In this document: in pieces, positions 34,864 to 46,982 of the stretch
How the letters are laid out: the number at the start of each line of letters is the position of its first letter
How positions within the stretch are numbered: the first letter of the stretch is position 1
Assembly (NCBI GenBank): GCA_027627225.1
Contig: JAPFQT010000041.1
Span: forward strand, 362,501 to 426,500
Reading direction: 5' to 3'
DNA: 64,000 nt
DNA from: Congeria kusceri
Taxonomy: Eukaryota; Mollusca; Bivalvia; Myida; Dreissenidae
Made by a program: the position numbers and the translations under genes
Notes under the pieces: generated by a model
The model's input: the letters and a program-made list of their open reading frames with translations, nothing else
The model's database searches: none
Told to the model about the DNA's origin: nothing

Positions 34864-36386
34864 TATGATCGCCCGATGTCCGTCGTCTGTGCGTGCGTGC
34901 GTCCGTCGTCAACTTTTCATTCAAACGACATCTCCTCCTAAACCACTTTGCAGATTTTTACCAAACTTCACAGGAATGATCATTGGGTGACCCTCTTTCA
35001 AAATTATTAAAATCGTTATGGTCCGCTGCATATGTACATGTAGGTCACCAGAGCTAAAAATAGATTTAAAAAGTGTAAACTTAAAAAATATTCTTCTCTG
35101 AAACCGCAAGGCCCAGAGCTTTCATATTTGGTATGTAACATCATATAGTGGTCATCTACAAAGATTATACAAATTATGCCCCTGGGGTCAAAACTGGCCA
35201 CGCCCTGGGGGTCACATGGTTTATATTGAATATATAGCAAAATGACTTTAAAAATCTTCTCCTCTGAAACCACAAAGCCCAGAGGTTTCATTGTTGGTAT
35301 GTAACATCCTATAGTGGTCCTCTACAAAGATTTTTCAAATTATGCCCTTGGGGTCGAAACTGGCCACGCCCTGGATGTCACATGGTTTATATAGAATATA
35401 TTGCAAAATGACTAAAAATCTTCTCCTCTGAAACTGCAAGGCCCAGAGGTTTCATATTTGGTTTGTAACGTCCTTTAGTGGTCCTTTACAAAGATTGTTC
35501 ATATTATGCCCCTGGGGTCAAAACGGGCCAAGCCCGGGGGTCACATGGTTTCTATAGAATATATAGCAAAATGAACTTAAAAATCTACTCCTCTGAAACC
35601 ACAAGGCCCAGAGGTTTTATATTTGGTGTGTAACATCCCATAGTATTCCTCTACAAAGATTATTCAAATTATGCCCCTGGGATCAAAACTAGCCGCGCCC
35701 TGGGGGTCACATGTTTATATAGACTTAAATAGCAAATGTCTTTAAAAATCTTCTTATCTGAAACCGCAAGGCCTAGATGTTTCATATTTGGTATGTAACA
35801 TCCGATAGTGGTCCTCAAAAAATATTATTTGATTTATGCCCCTAGGGTAAAAACTGGCCACGTCCCGGGGGTCACATGATTTATATACACTTAAATAGCA
35901 AATTGACTTTAAAAATCATCTCCTCAGAAACCGCAAGGCCTAGAGGTTTCATATTAGGTATGTATATGTGGTCCTCTACAAATATTGTTCAAATTATGCC
36001 CCTGGGGTCAAAACTGGTCACGCCCAGGGGGTCACATGGTTAATTTGGCTTAAATAAAAAAAAAAGACTCTCCTCTGAAACGGCAAGGCCTACAGCTTTC
36101 CTGTATGTAGTACGTAACATTGCATTGTGGTCCTCTCCAAACATTTTTCAAATTATGCCCCTGCGGTCAAATCTGGCCACACCCCAAGGGGTCACATGGT
36201 TTATATAGACTTAAATAGCAGAATGACTTAGAAAAGCTTTACCTGAAATGCAAGGCCCAGAGGTTTGTTAAGATTGTTCAAATTATGCCCCTGGGATAAA
36301 AATTATTCATACCTCGGAGATGCAAATTCTAATTGGGTTACAAGGTCTCAGATGAGCATCCTAGGGCCCTCAGGGCCCTCTTGTTT
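34864..36386 (+). mobile_element. Family A Helentron-like element, about eight ~165-bp monomers
   Basis: Inserted in the T-run of a family C monomer. It starts near TGATCGCCCGATGTCCG, without the usual head hairpin, so it is 5'-truncated or diverged. The 'CTCTGAAACC.CAAGGCCCAGAGGTTTC' motif recurs at intervals of about 164-166 bp (for example 35101, 35267, 35431 and 35596). The 3' end has TCTCAGATGAGC, then the inverted AGGGCCCT..AGGGCCCT hairpin (about 36363-36380) and CTTGTTTG. Small open frames in the array are not genes. Confidence 0.75.
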
Positions 36387-36845
36387 GTACTTCAAACATC
36401 AGGTTAAAGTTTGCATGCAACAACTCCATATCTCTGTATCTACTACAGATATTCAATTGAATCTTCACACATATGCCTTCAGGGTCATTATATAATGTCA
36501 CTGGCCACGACCCATAACTGCGACCAGCATTTTAGCAGAATTATGCCCCTTTTTTTGTACTGAGAAAAGTCAGGTTAATGTTTGCGTGCAAGAGAAAATT
36601 CAGGTTAAGGTTTGCATGCAACAAGTACATATCTGTATAGCTACTACAGATATTCAATTGAAACTTCACACATGTTATCGGGGTCATTATGTAAGGTCAC
36701 TGACCAAGGTCCATAACTCTGACCTGCAATTTAGCAGAATTATGCCCCTTTTTGTTCTTAGAAATTCAGGTTAAAGTTTGCATGCAACAAATCCTTATCT
36801 CTATGACTACTACAGATATTCAATTGAAACTTCTCACATGTTTTA

Positions 36846-37025
36846 GTTTAAACCTATTTATTTTAGCTCTATGCATCGAAACCCTCAGGCTTATTGAGAC
36901 ACTCTCGAGTCTGTTTTCTGGGTAAAAGCAGTACTTGGTGTCTGTGGGGGAGATCTTGAGATCGCTTTCATAGTGGGGTTCGAACTCCGAACCTCTTGAT
37001 TGCTAGGCGGACACCGTCTTCATTA
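36846..37025 (-). mobile_element. tRNA-derived SINE, minus strand, within family C
   Basis: On the minus strand an A-box-like GGTGTCCGCCTAGCAA and a B box GGAGTTCGAACCCC (36975-36988) lie at tRNA-like spacing. They are followed by a non-tRNA body ending TAAAATAAATAGG. The element interrupts a family C monomer. Adjacent 37026-37385 is a further insertion, possibly a small MITE (TAGTGTTTTTCC and GGAAAAGAGCTG as weak ends). Confidence 0.5.
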
Positions 37026-37525
37026 GTGTTTTTCCTCTATGTAAATTTGGAACCAGCAAATGGTACCATTCACAATCACATTTACCCAATTTTCCCAATT
37101 TGAAGTTCTAAAATTCCAAAATCTCAGAATAAAATAAAAAAAATACAAGATTGACGGTGTAAAAAGAATTAACTATAAATTTAAATTAAACATAACTACA
37201 TGTGAAAAGACTCAATGAAACAATTTTTTTTGGTAGTTCATTTATTGTTCTTTATTGGTTTGTCATCCTTTTTGGCAGTTTTTTAATGCAAGTGATACAA
37301 TTCTCAATTTTGTTGAAAACGTCACTCATTTTTCCAATTTAGTGGTACCAGTACCATTCCCAAAGTAGACCGGAAAAGAGCTGATTAAAGCAATGCGACC
37401 TCAAAAATTCAAAAAATTCAATTTAGCATAAGTATGCCTCTTCACACATTTAGGGTCAACATATAAGGTCACTGACCAAGGCCCATAACTCTGACCTGCA
37501 ATTTAGCAGAATTATGCCCTTTTTG

Positions 37526-40500
37526 TGTCACCTGACTAGGCGACATATAGGTGTTACTTGAGTCGGTGTCGGCGGTGTCTGCGGCGGCGGCGGCCCCTTT
37601 CGCTTGTCTGGAGCCTATCTCTTAGACTATTAAAGCTATCAACAAGAAACTTCATAGGTAGATAGATCTGATTGTAGGGAAGTGCAGTGCACAAGAACCG
37701 TTACTCTGCACCTCATACTTTTGGAGTTATTGCCCTTTGTTTATTTTCATACTTAATTTTTGTCCGGAGCATAACTCTAAGACTATGAAAGCTATCAACT
37801 TGAAACTTCTTAGGTAGACAGATCTCATTGAGGAGAAGTGCAGTGCACAAAAACCGTTACTCTGCATCACATACTTTCGGAGTTATTGCCCTTTGTTTAT
37901 TTTCATACTTAATTAGGCCCCGCAAATTTTTTGCTGGTGCCCTACAGTAATCACCTTGTCTGTCCGTTTGTCCGTCCATCCACATTTTTCATGTTTTTCT
38001 TTCATAACTTCAAAACCGTTTCATCTATTAATTTGAAACTTTATGGGTGGATAGATCTCATTAAGGAGAAGTGCAGTGCACAAGGACCATTACTCTGTAC
38101 TTCATGGTTCTGGAGTTATTGCCCTTTGTTAATTTTTCATAATTCGTGTTTGCCTGGAGCATAACTCTTACACTATAAGAGGTATTAACTTGTAACTTCA
38201 TAGGTGGATGAATCTCATTGAGGAGAAGTGCAGTGAACAAGAACCGTTACTCTGCAATTCATAATTCTGGAGTTATTGCCCTTTGCTAATTTTTCATTTT
38301 CAGGCAGAGTCAACTTTTGGTTTGAGCTCTCTAACTTGAAAACGAATTAAAATATTTTAATGAAACTTCGTCCATAGATACCTTATATCGAGACTTGGCT
38401 TGGGATTACATTAGGGGTGGATGGGTTCAATGCCAATGTCACCGTTAAAAAAAATAAAAAAAAACGTTTTCCGCTCAATTTCTCAAGAACAAATTAAGCT
38501 ATTGTAATTCAACTTCATACATAGCAGGGGTCTCACTAGGATTTTAAAATAGGAGTCCTGAGACTCCTTCCCCCTAAAAAGTAGGAGTCCCAAGTAGAAA
38601 AGAAATAAAATTTATGTTTGTGACGCGCGAAAGTGAATGGAATTTTTACAATTTATTCATTTATACAATATATGACAGTTACAAATAAAATAATAATCAT
38701 GATAATAATAATAATTATTATTATTCTTTATAATATTATTATTCTTTATATTATTTTTATTGGTTTATGCAATTATAATGATAATATATAACACTTAATC
38801 ATGTCTTACAAAACAATATTTTCGTACCAATAATTAATTTTAAAACAGGTAAATTCTGGACAATTAGCAATTGATGGTCTAAACTTGTTGACTTATTTGT
38901 AATGTGTAAAAAGTTATGATGCGGTGATTACAGTAAAGCATAAGTTGCTGTCAAGTAGAGTAATTGAGAATCAGGCTAACGACACAAAAATGTAAAAAGG
39001 AGCATATTAAACACCAAAGTATGTGTTGTGTTTGCATGCGTTTTACACATGTTTGTGACCTGTAAAATCGGCGATGAAAATTTTCGCGAGGTCGCGAAAA
39101 TATGTGACGTTGCAAAATTTTATACTTCAATTACCGCCAGTATTGTTAATTTATGTCTTGTCATAGGTGTTATATACTAGAAAGTTCCTTTATGTATAAT
39201 TATTGATCGATGCTTTTATATTCCTAATAAAATTCAGCCCTAGATTTTCTTATAAAATTTCTGTCAAAACAAAAATTCCTATAAATTATAATACGATTAT
39301 AGTATAATCGTATTACTGAGATTTAGTTGTTATTCATGAAATAGGATTGGCAATATAAATAAATGAAATCAGCTGAAGCTGTTTTTCACTCATTTTAAAA
39401 ATGTTGTTTGTTTTAAGTTGTCAAATATGTTCAAAACTGTTCTTAATTGAGGACGCCTTTTGTCACATTTCGGCGATTTCGCACGTTCTAATTAACTTGT
39501 GCATTAAAGCACAGCAATGAGTGACATGTAATTTACCAATTACAATTAGCAGTAAATGTCTGGAGTGGTGGGGGCAGAGCTTAGAGACTGCTGTGGGCGG
39601 AGCTTAAGGACTAGACTTTGACAGCTGCAGTGTGTACTGGGGCCGATATTGATTTTATCGCGACTACTGCCGAGTTTACTGCAGGCACTCATGTATGTGT
39701 TAATTAAGTAACAGGGTATATGCAGTAAGCCAAAAAGCATGCGTCCCAAGGACTCCTGGCATGGGTTTGACATGCGTCCTTTTGAAAAATTATGCGTCCA
39801 AATACGCTTGATTTTGCGTTTCCGAGATCCCTGCATAGATACCTTTTATCAAGACATCGCTTGGGATTGCATAGGGGGTGGGTGGGATCAAGGTCAAGGT
39901 CACCATTACTAAAAATAGAAAAACAATTTCTTCTCAATTACTCAATTACAGATCGAGCTATTGTAATAAATATAGAGGGAAAATTCCTTGTGAATGCAAC
40001 TCATCCTACAGTTTCCAACAGACTTTCTTCAAACTTGTTATTTATTCTTGAGTCTTAAGTCTAAAAATCGGTTGGTGAATACGGGCTCGGTCTAGGAACA
40101 CTAGAGTTATTGCTTTTTTAATGATAAAAACTGTAAAATGTACATCTGATTTTGACCAAACTTGCAAAGCTTGTGTATGAGCATAAGATTTCCAATAGTC
40201 CTAAAATGGTCTAGATTGGGGTACAAACACCAGAGTTATATTGCCCCTTATTTGTGAGAAAAAATGCAAAAAAAATAACAACGTGGAGGATAGAGACTTG
40301 CGCTGTTTGTGTATAGCCATAAGGTCTCAGTTATGGCCCTTTGATTATTTTTCTATATGTAATGTAAAGGGAACATTCCTTTTGAATGCAACTCCTAGAG
40401 TATCCAACGGATTTTCTTGAAACTTGTCTTCATTGTTGAGGGTACTGTGTAGTTGAACGTAAAGATGGGGATGGAATTTTTTTATTAAAAATACATATAT

Positions 40501-40930
40501 TTTCATTTCCTATCATTACTTTAAAAAACTGGCTGACCCCTACCTTCAAAAATGCTATCAATCGTGGCCCGCTGTCACCCATGTGACAAAGTTCTAGTTT
40601 TTGTCCAGAGCATAACTCTAAGACTATGAAAGCTATCAACTTGAAACTTCATAGGTAGATAGATCACATTGAGGAGAAGTGCAGTGCACAAGAATCATTA
40701 CTCTTCACCTCGTACTTTCGGAGTTATTTACCTTTGTAAATTTTCATACGTATTTTTGTATCGCATATTTGGTTTTAATTAGTCTTTTCTTTGCAAGAGT
40801 GCAGTGCTTTTGAAGATTTCAATAAATCTGTTATAAAAAAAATTTGAGCATTAACCTTAAGTGCTTCCTCATTTGGATTCATGTAAGCTATCCAGCTTCA
40901 GGCGACACATCCGACTCGCGGAGTTCTAGT
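37526..40930 (+). mobile_element. Family D Helentron-like element
   Basis: The head TGTCACCTGACTAGGCGACA forms a small hairpin with ATAGGTG and is followed by a (GGC)n stutter. The body has ~157-bp monomers ('AAGCTATCAACTTGAAACTTC..GAGGAGAAGTGCAGTGCACAAGAACCGTTACTCTGCA..GGAGTTATTGCCCTTTGT') at 37590-38330 and again at 40600-40790. A different monomer with 'ACCTT.TATC.AGAC..GCTTGGGATT' runs at 38340-38524 and 39834-40000. The end has TCAGGCGACA (40898-40907, inverse of the head with one change), an ACTC-GCG-GAGT hairpin and CTAGTTTG. It is inserted in the T-run of a family C monomer. Confidence 0.7.
38525..39833. mobile_element. 1.3 kb CAGGG-ended TIR element inside family D, with CATAG flanks
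   Basis: The ends CAGGGGTCTC (38525) and GAGATCCCTG (39824-39833) are inverted with one mismatch. CATAG stands on both sides (38520-38524 and 39834-39838). The host repeat reads straight through when the element is removed: AACTTCATACATAGATACC parallels AACTTCGTCCATAGATACC at 38363. The interior has GGAGTCC repeats, (ATA)n near 38703, and no convincing transposase frame. Confidence 0.7.
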
Positions 40931-41181
40931 TTGTACTTGAAAATTCACTTTAAAATGTGCGTGCAACAACTCAATGTCTCTATAACTACTACAGATATTT
41001 GGGATCATTATGTGAGGTCACTGACCAAGGCCGATAACTATGACCTGCAATTTAGCAGAATTATGGCCCTTTTTGTAATTAGAATTTCAGGTTAAAGTTT
41101 GTGTGCAACAACTTCATATCTCTATATCTGCCACAGATAATTCACTAATGTCTGCATTTTAGCAGAATTATGCCCCTTTTT

Positions 41182-43565
41182 AGCTCGACTATTTGAAGAA
41201 TAGATGAGCTTTCCTACTACCCCCGGCGTCGGCGCTGTCGTACGCGTCCACGTCTGAATTTGGTTAAAGTTTTTATTCAAAAGTCTTGTAACTTCAAAAC
41301 TACATAAGTTATTCACTTGAAACTTGGAATATACCTTTGTCATCAACTCCAGTGTCAGGGGCAACATTCCCCATAACTCTGTTTTGTATTTTGACAGAGT
41401 TATGCCCCTTTTTCACTTAGATTTTCTGGTTAAAGTTTATATTCCAAAGTTTTGTTACTTCAAAACTACATAAGTTATTCACTTGAAACTTGTAACTAAC
41501 CTTTGTCATCAACTCCAGTATCAAGGGCAACATTCCGTATAACTCTGTTTTGTATTTTGACAGAGTAATGCCCCTTTTTCACATAGATTTTATGGTTCAA
41601 GTTTATATTCAAAAGTTTGGTAACTTCAAAACTATATAAGTTATTCACTTGAAACTTGGAACTAACCTTTGTCATCAACTCCAGTGTCAGGGGCAACATT
41701 CCCCATAACTATGGTTTGTATTTTGACAGATTTATGCCCCTTTTTCACTTAGAATTTCTGGTTAAAGTTTATATTCAAAAATGTTGTAACTTCATAACTA
41801 CATAAGTTATTCACTTGAAACTTTGAAATAACCTTTGTCATCAACTCCAGTATCAAGGGCAACAATCCCCATAAGTCTGTTTTGTATGTGACAGAGTTAT
41901 GCCCTTTTTTCACATAGATTTCTGGTTAAGGTTAATATTCAAAAGTTTGGTAACTTCAATACTACAAAACCTATTCACTTGAAACTTGGAATATACCTTT
42001 GTCAGCAACTCCAGTATCAGGGTGAACATTCCCCATAACTCTAAGTTGTATTTTGAGTTTTGTCAGTTTTTCACATAGATTTTCTGTTTAAAGTTTATAT
42101 TCAAAAGTTTTGTAACTTCTAAACTACAGAAGTTATTCACTTGAAACTTGAAACTAACCTTTATCATCAACTCTAGTACTAGGGGAAACATTACCCATAA
42201 CTATGTTTTGTATTTTGACAGAGTTATGCCCCCTTTTTACTTAGATTTTCTGTTTAAAGTTTATATTCAAAAGTTTTGTAATTTCAAAACTACAAAAGTT
42301 ATTCACTTGAAACTTGTAACTAACCTTTGTCATCAACTCTTATATCAGGGGCAACATTACCCATAACTCTGTTTTGTATTTTGACAGAGTTATGTCCCTT
42401 TTTCACTTAGATTTTGCGGTTAAAGTTTATATTCAAAAGTTTTGTTACTTCAAAACTACATAAGCTATTCACTTGAAACTTGGAATATACCTTTGTCATC
42501 AACTCCAGTATCAGGGTGAACAGTCCCCATAATTCTTTTTTGTATTTTGATAGAGTTATGTCCCTTTTTCACATAGATTTTCTGTTTAAAGTTTATATTC
42601 AAAAGTTTTGTAACTTCAAAACTACATAAGTTATTCCCTTGAAACTTGGAACTAACCTTTATAATCAACTCTAGTACCTGGGGCAACATTACCCATAACT
42701 ATGTTTTGTATTTTGACAAAGTTATGCCCCCTTTTCACTTAGATTTTCTGTTTAAAGTTTATATTCCAAAGTTTGGTAATTTTAAAACTAGATAAGTTAT
42801 TCACTTGAAACTTTGAACTAACCTGTGTCATCAACTCTGGTATCAGGGACAACATTACCCATAACTCTGTTTTGTATTTAACATAGTTATGCCTCTTTTT
42901 CACTTAGATTTTCTGTTTAAAGTTTATATTCAAAAGTTTTGTAACTTCAAAACTACATAAGTTATTCCCTTGAAACTTGGAACTAACCTTTATAATCAAC
43001 TCTAGTACCTGGGGCAACATTACCCATAACTATGTTTTGTATTTTGACAAAGTTATGCCCCCTTTTCACTTAGATTTTCTGTTTAAAGTTTATATTCCAA
43101 AGTTTGGTAATTTTAAAACTAGATAAGTTATTCACTTGAAACTTTGAACTAACCTGTGTCATCAACTCTGGTATCAGGGACAACATTACCCATAACTCTG
43201 TTTTGTATTTAACATAGTTATGCCTCTTTTTCACTTAGATTTTCTGGTTAAAGTTTATATTCAAAAGTTTTGTTACTTCAAAACTACATATGTTATTCAC
43301 TTGAAACTTGGAACTAACCTTTGTCATCAACTCTAGTATCAGGGGCAACATTACCCATAACTCTGTTTTGTATTTTGACAGAGTTAGCCCACTTTTTACG
43401 CAGACTTTGTGGTTAAAGTTTTTGTTCCAAAAATGTATAAACTATACAAGGCTTCACTTACAAATGTTGTATTTTAACAAATGTATGCCCCTTTCTCTAT
43501 CCAAAATGTGTACCAGCTGAAATACTTCGAATAGTCTAGCGCGCTGTCCTCTGACAGCTCTTGTT
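41182..43565 (+). mobile_element. Family B Helentron-like element, about a dozen ~165-bp monomers
   Basis: Begins in the T-run of a family C monomer with AGCTCGACTATT and a head hairpin (GACTATTTG..AATAGATGAGCT), then a GC-rich GGCGTCGGCG stretch. Monomers carry 'GTTAAAGTTTATATTCAAAAG..GTAACTTCAAAACTACATAAGTTATTCACTTGAAACTTG..CATCAACTC..TATTTTGACAGAGTTATGCCCC'. The last monomer is a diverged cap. The 3' end is AATAGTCTAGC (43530-43540), a GCTGTC..GACAGC hairpin and TCTTGTT, followed directly by a family A head. Confidence 0.8.
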
Positions 43566-44375
43566 AGCTCACCTAAGCACAATGTGCTCATGGTCAGCTT
43601 TTGTGATTGCCCGTTGTCCGTCGTGCGTGCAAGCGTGTGTGCGTCATCAGCTTTTCATTCAAACATCATCTCCTCCTAAACCACATGGCAGATTTTCACC
43701 AAACTTGACAGGAATGATCATTAGGTGACCCTCTTTCAAAGTTTTTCAAATCGTTACGGTCATATTTGGTATGTAACATCCTATAGTGGTCCTCTACAAA
43801 GATTGTTCAAACTATGTCCCTGGGGTCAAAACAGGCCACTCCCCAGGGGTCACATGGTTTATATAGAATATATAGCAAAATGACTTAAAAAATCTTCTCC
43901 TCTGAAACCACAAGGCCCAGAGGTTTCATATTTGGTATGTAACATCCTATAGTGGTCCTCTATTGAGATTGTTCAAATTATGCCCCTGGGGCCAAAACTG
44001 GCCACGTCCCGGGGGTCATATGGTTTATATAGAATATATAGCAAAATGACTTTAAAAATCTTCTCCTCTAAAACTGCAAGGCCCAGAGGTTTCATACCTG
44101 GTATGTAACATCCTTAAGTGGTCCTTTACAAAGTTTGTTCAAATTATGCCCCTGGTGTCAAAACGGGCCTGGCCCCGGGGGGTCACGTGGTTTGTATAGA
44201 ATATATAGCACACTGGCTTTAAAAATCTTCTAATCTGAAACCACAAGGCCCAGAGGTTTCATATTTGGCATGTAACATCCTTTAGTGGTCCTTTACACAT
44301 TTTGTTCTAATTATTGCCCTGGGGTCAAAACGGGCTACGCCCTGGGGGTAACATGGTTTATTTAGAATATAAATT
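43566..44375 (+). mobile_element. Family A element, 5' part
   Basis: Starts AGCTCACCTAAGCAC with the near-palindromic head hairpin (43566-43598), then the GTTGTCCGTCGTGCG stutter and about four family A monomers. Near 44375 it runs directly into a family B monomer (TTCCATTTTGTATTTTGA), so its 3' end is missing. Confidence 0.75.
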
Positions 44376-44744
44376 CCATTTTGTATTTTGATACAGTTAT
44401 GTCCCTTTTTCACATAGATTTTCTGTTTAAAGTTTATATTCAAACGTTTTGTAACTTCAAAACTACATAAGTTATTCACTTGAAACTTGGAACTAACCTT
44501 TGTCATCAACTCTAGTATCAGGGGCAACATTACCCATAACTCTGTTTTGTATTTTGACAGAGTTAGCCCACTTTTTATACAGACTTTGTGGTTAAAGTTT
44601 TTGTTCCAAAAATTTATAAACTACACAAAGCTTCACTTAAAAATATTGTATTTTAAAAAATTTATGCCCCTTTCACTATCCAAAATATGTACCAACTGAA
44701 ATACTTAGAATAGTCGAGCGCGCTGTCATCTGACAGCTCTTGTT
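44376..44744 (+). mobile_element. Family B 3' end, duplicated
   Basis: Two family B monomers and the diverged cap, closely matching 43200-43565. They end in AATAGTCGAGC (44709-44719), the perfect hairpin GCTGTCATCTGACAGC (44722-44737) and TCTTGTT. The next base starts another family A head. Confidence 0.8.
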
Positions 44745-46982
44745 AGCTCACCTGAGCACAAAGTGCTCATGGTGAGCTTTTGTGATCGCCCGTTGTCCGT
44801 CGTGCATGCGCATATGCTTGCGTGTGTGCGTGCATGTATTTGTGTGTGCGTCGTCAACTTTTCATTCAACATCTACTCCTAAACCACATTTTCACCAAAC
44901 CTCACAGGAATGATCATTAGGTGACCCTCTTTCAAAGTTGTTCAAATCGTTACGGTCCGCTGCGTATGTAGGTCACCAGAGCTAAAAATAGATTTCAAAA
45001 ATGTAAATTTTAAAAATCTCTGAAACCGCAGAACTCAGAGGTTTCATATGGTATGTAACATCCTATAGTGGTCCTCTACAAAGATTGTTCAAACTATGCC
45101 CCTGGGGTCAAAACGGGCCATGCCCCGGGGGTGATACGGTTTATATAGAATATATAGCAAAATGACTTTTAAAATCTTTTCCTCTGAAACCACAAGGCCC
45201 AGAGGTTTCATATTTGGTATGTACCATCCTATAGTGGTCCTCTAGAAAGATTATTCAAATTGTGCCCCTGGGGCCAAAATTAGCCACGCCCTGGGGGTCA
45301 TATGGTTTATATAGTATATGTAGCAAAATGACTTTAAAAATCTTCTCTGAAACTGCAATGCCCAGAGGTTTCATACCTGGTATGTTACATCCTTTAGTGG
45401 TCCTTTACAAAGTTTGTTCAAATTATGCCCCTGGGGTCAAAACAGGCCTGGGGGGGGGGGTCACATGGTTTGTATAGAATATATAGCACACTGGCTTTAA
45501 AAATCTTCTCTGAAACCACAAGATGCAGAGATTTCATATTTGGTATGTAACATCCTATAGTAATCATCTACAAAGGTTGTTCAAATTATGCCCCTGGGGT
45601 CAAAACTGGCCACGCCCCAGGGGTCACATGATTTATATAGAATATATAGCAAAATGACTTTAAAAAATCTTCTCTGAAACCGCAAGGCCCAGAGGTTTCA
45701 TATTTGGTATGTAACATCCTTTAGTGGTGACAGGTTCTTTACAAATTTTGTTCTAATTATTCCCCTGGGGTCAAAACGGGCTATGCCCCAGGGGTAACAT
45801 GGTTTATTATAGAATATATAGCAAAATGACTTCAAAAATCTTCTCCTCTGAAACCACAATGCCCAGAGGTTTCATATTTGGTATGTAACATCCTATGTTG
45901 GTCCTGTACAAAGATTATTCAAATTATGCTCCTGGGGTCAAAACTGGCCACACTCCGGGGGTCACTTGGTTAATATAAACTTAAATAGCAAAATGTCTTT
46001 AAAAATCTTCTTCTCTGAAACCGCAAGGCCCAGAGGTTTCATATTTGGTATGTAACATCCTATAGTGGTCCTCTACAAATATTGTTCAAATGATGCCCCT
46101 GGGGTAAAAACTGGCCATGCCCAGGGGTCACATGATTTATATAGACTTGTACCAAAATGACTTTAAAAATCCTCTCCTCAGAAACCGCAAGGCTCAGAAG
46201 TTTCTTATTTTGGTTTGTAGCATCATATAGTAAAGTCCTTTACAAAGATTGTTCAAATTATTCCCCTGGGGTCAAAACGGGTCACATGGTTTATATCAAC
46301 TTCAATAGCAAAATGTCTTTAAAAATCTTCTCCTCTGAAATTGCACGGCCCAGAGGTTTCATATTTGGTATGTAACACCCTCAAGTGGTCCTCTACAAAG
46401 ATTGTTCAAATTATGCCCCATTGGTCAAAACTGACCACACCCCAGGGGTCACATGGTTTATATAGACTTAAATAGCAAAATGACTTTAAAATTATTCTCC
46501 TCTGAAACCGCAAGGCCTAGAGGTTTCATATTTGGTATGTAACATCCGTATAGTGGTCCTCTATAAATATTGTTCGAATTATGCCCCTGGGGTCAAATCT
46601 GGTCACGCCCTGGGGGTTGCATTTTTTATATAGACTTAAATAACAAAATTCCATTAAAATCTTCTCCTCTGAAACGGCAAGTCCCACAGCTTTCGTATAT
46701 TTGGTACGTAACATTGCTTAGTGGTCCTCACCACAGATTGTCCAAATTATGCCCCTGGGGTCAAATCTGGTGGCACCCCAAGGAGTCACATGCTTTATAT
46801 AGACTTAAATAGCAAAGTTACTTTCAAAATCTTTACCTGAAACTGCAAGGCCCAGTGGTTTGTTCAATATTGTTCATATTATGCCCCAAGGATAAAAATA
46901 AGTCACGCCTCGGGGATGCAAATTCCAGTTGGGTTACAAGGTCTCAGGTGAGCGTCCTAGGGCCCTCAGGGCTCTCTTGTTT
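44745..46982 (+). mobile_element. Family A element with both ends, about twelve monomers
   Basis: The most complete copy. The head GCTCACCTGAG (44746-44756) opens a near-perfect hairpin of 32 bases (GCTCACC..GGTGAGC). A GTGCGTG stutter and tandem ~165-bp monomers with GGTCACATGGTTTATATAGA follow. The 3' end has CTCAGGTGAGC (46943-46953, exact inverse of the head), then AGGGCCCTCAGGGCTCT and CTTGTTTG. Small open frames inside are translation of the array. Confidence 0.8.

Noticed and set aside
42148..44699. Small open frames such as those starting MELTFVINSS, occurring twice
   Set aside because: They are translations of family B monomers; the repetition reflects the 1179-bp duplication.
34864..46982. 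CRISPR array or ordinary satellite
   Set aside because: Monomers are contiguous without unique spacers, the genome is eukaryotic, and defined ends plus nesting argue for mobile elements.
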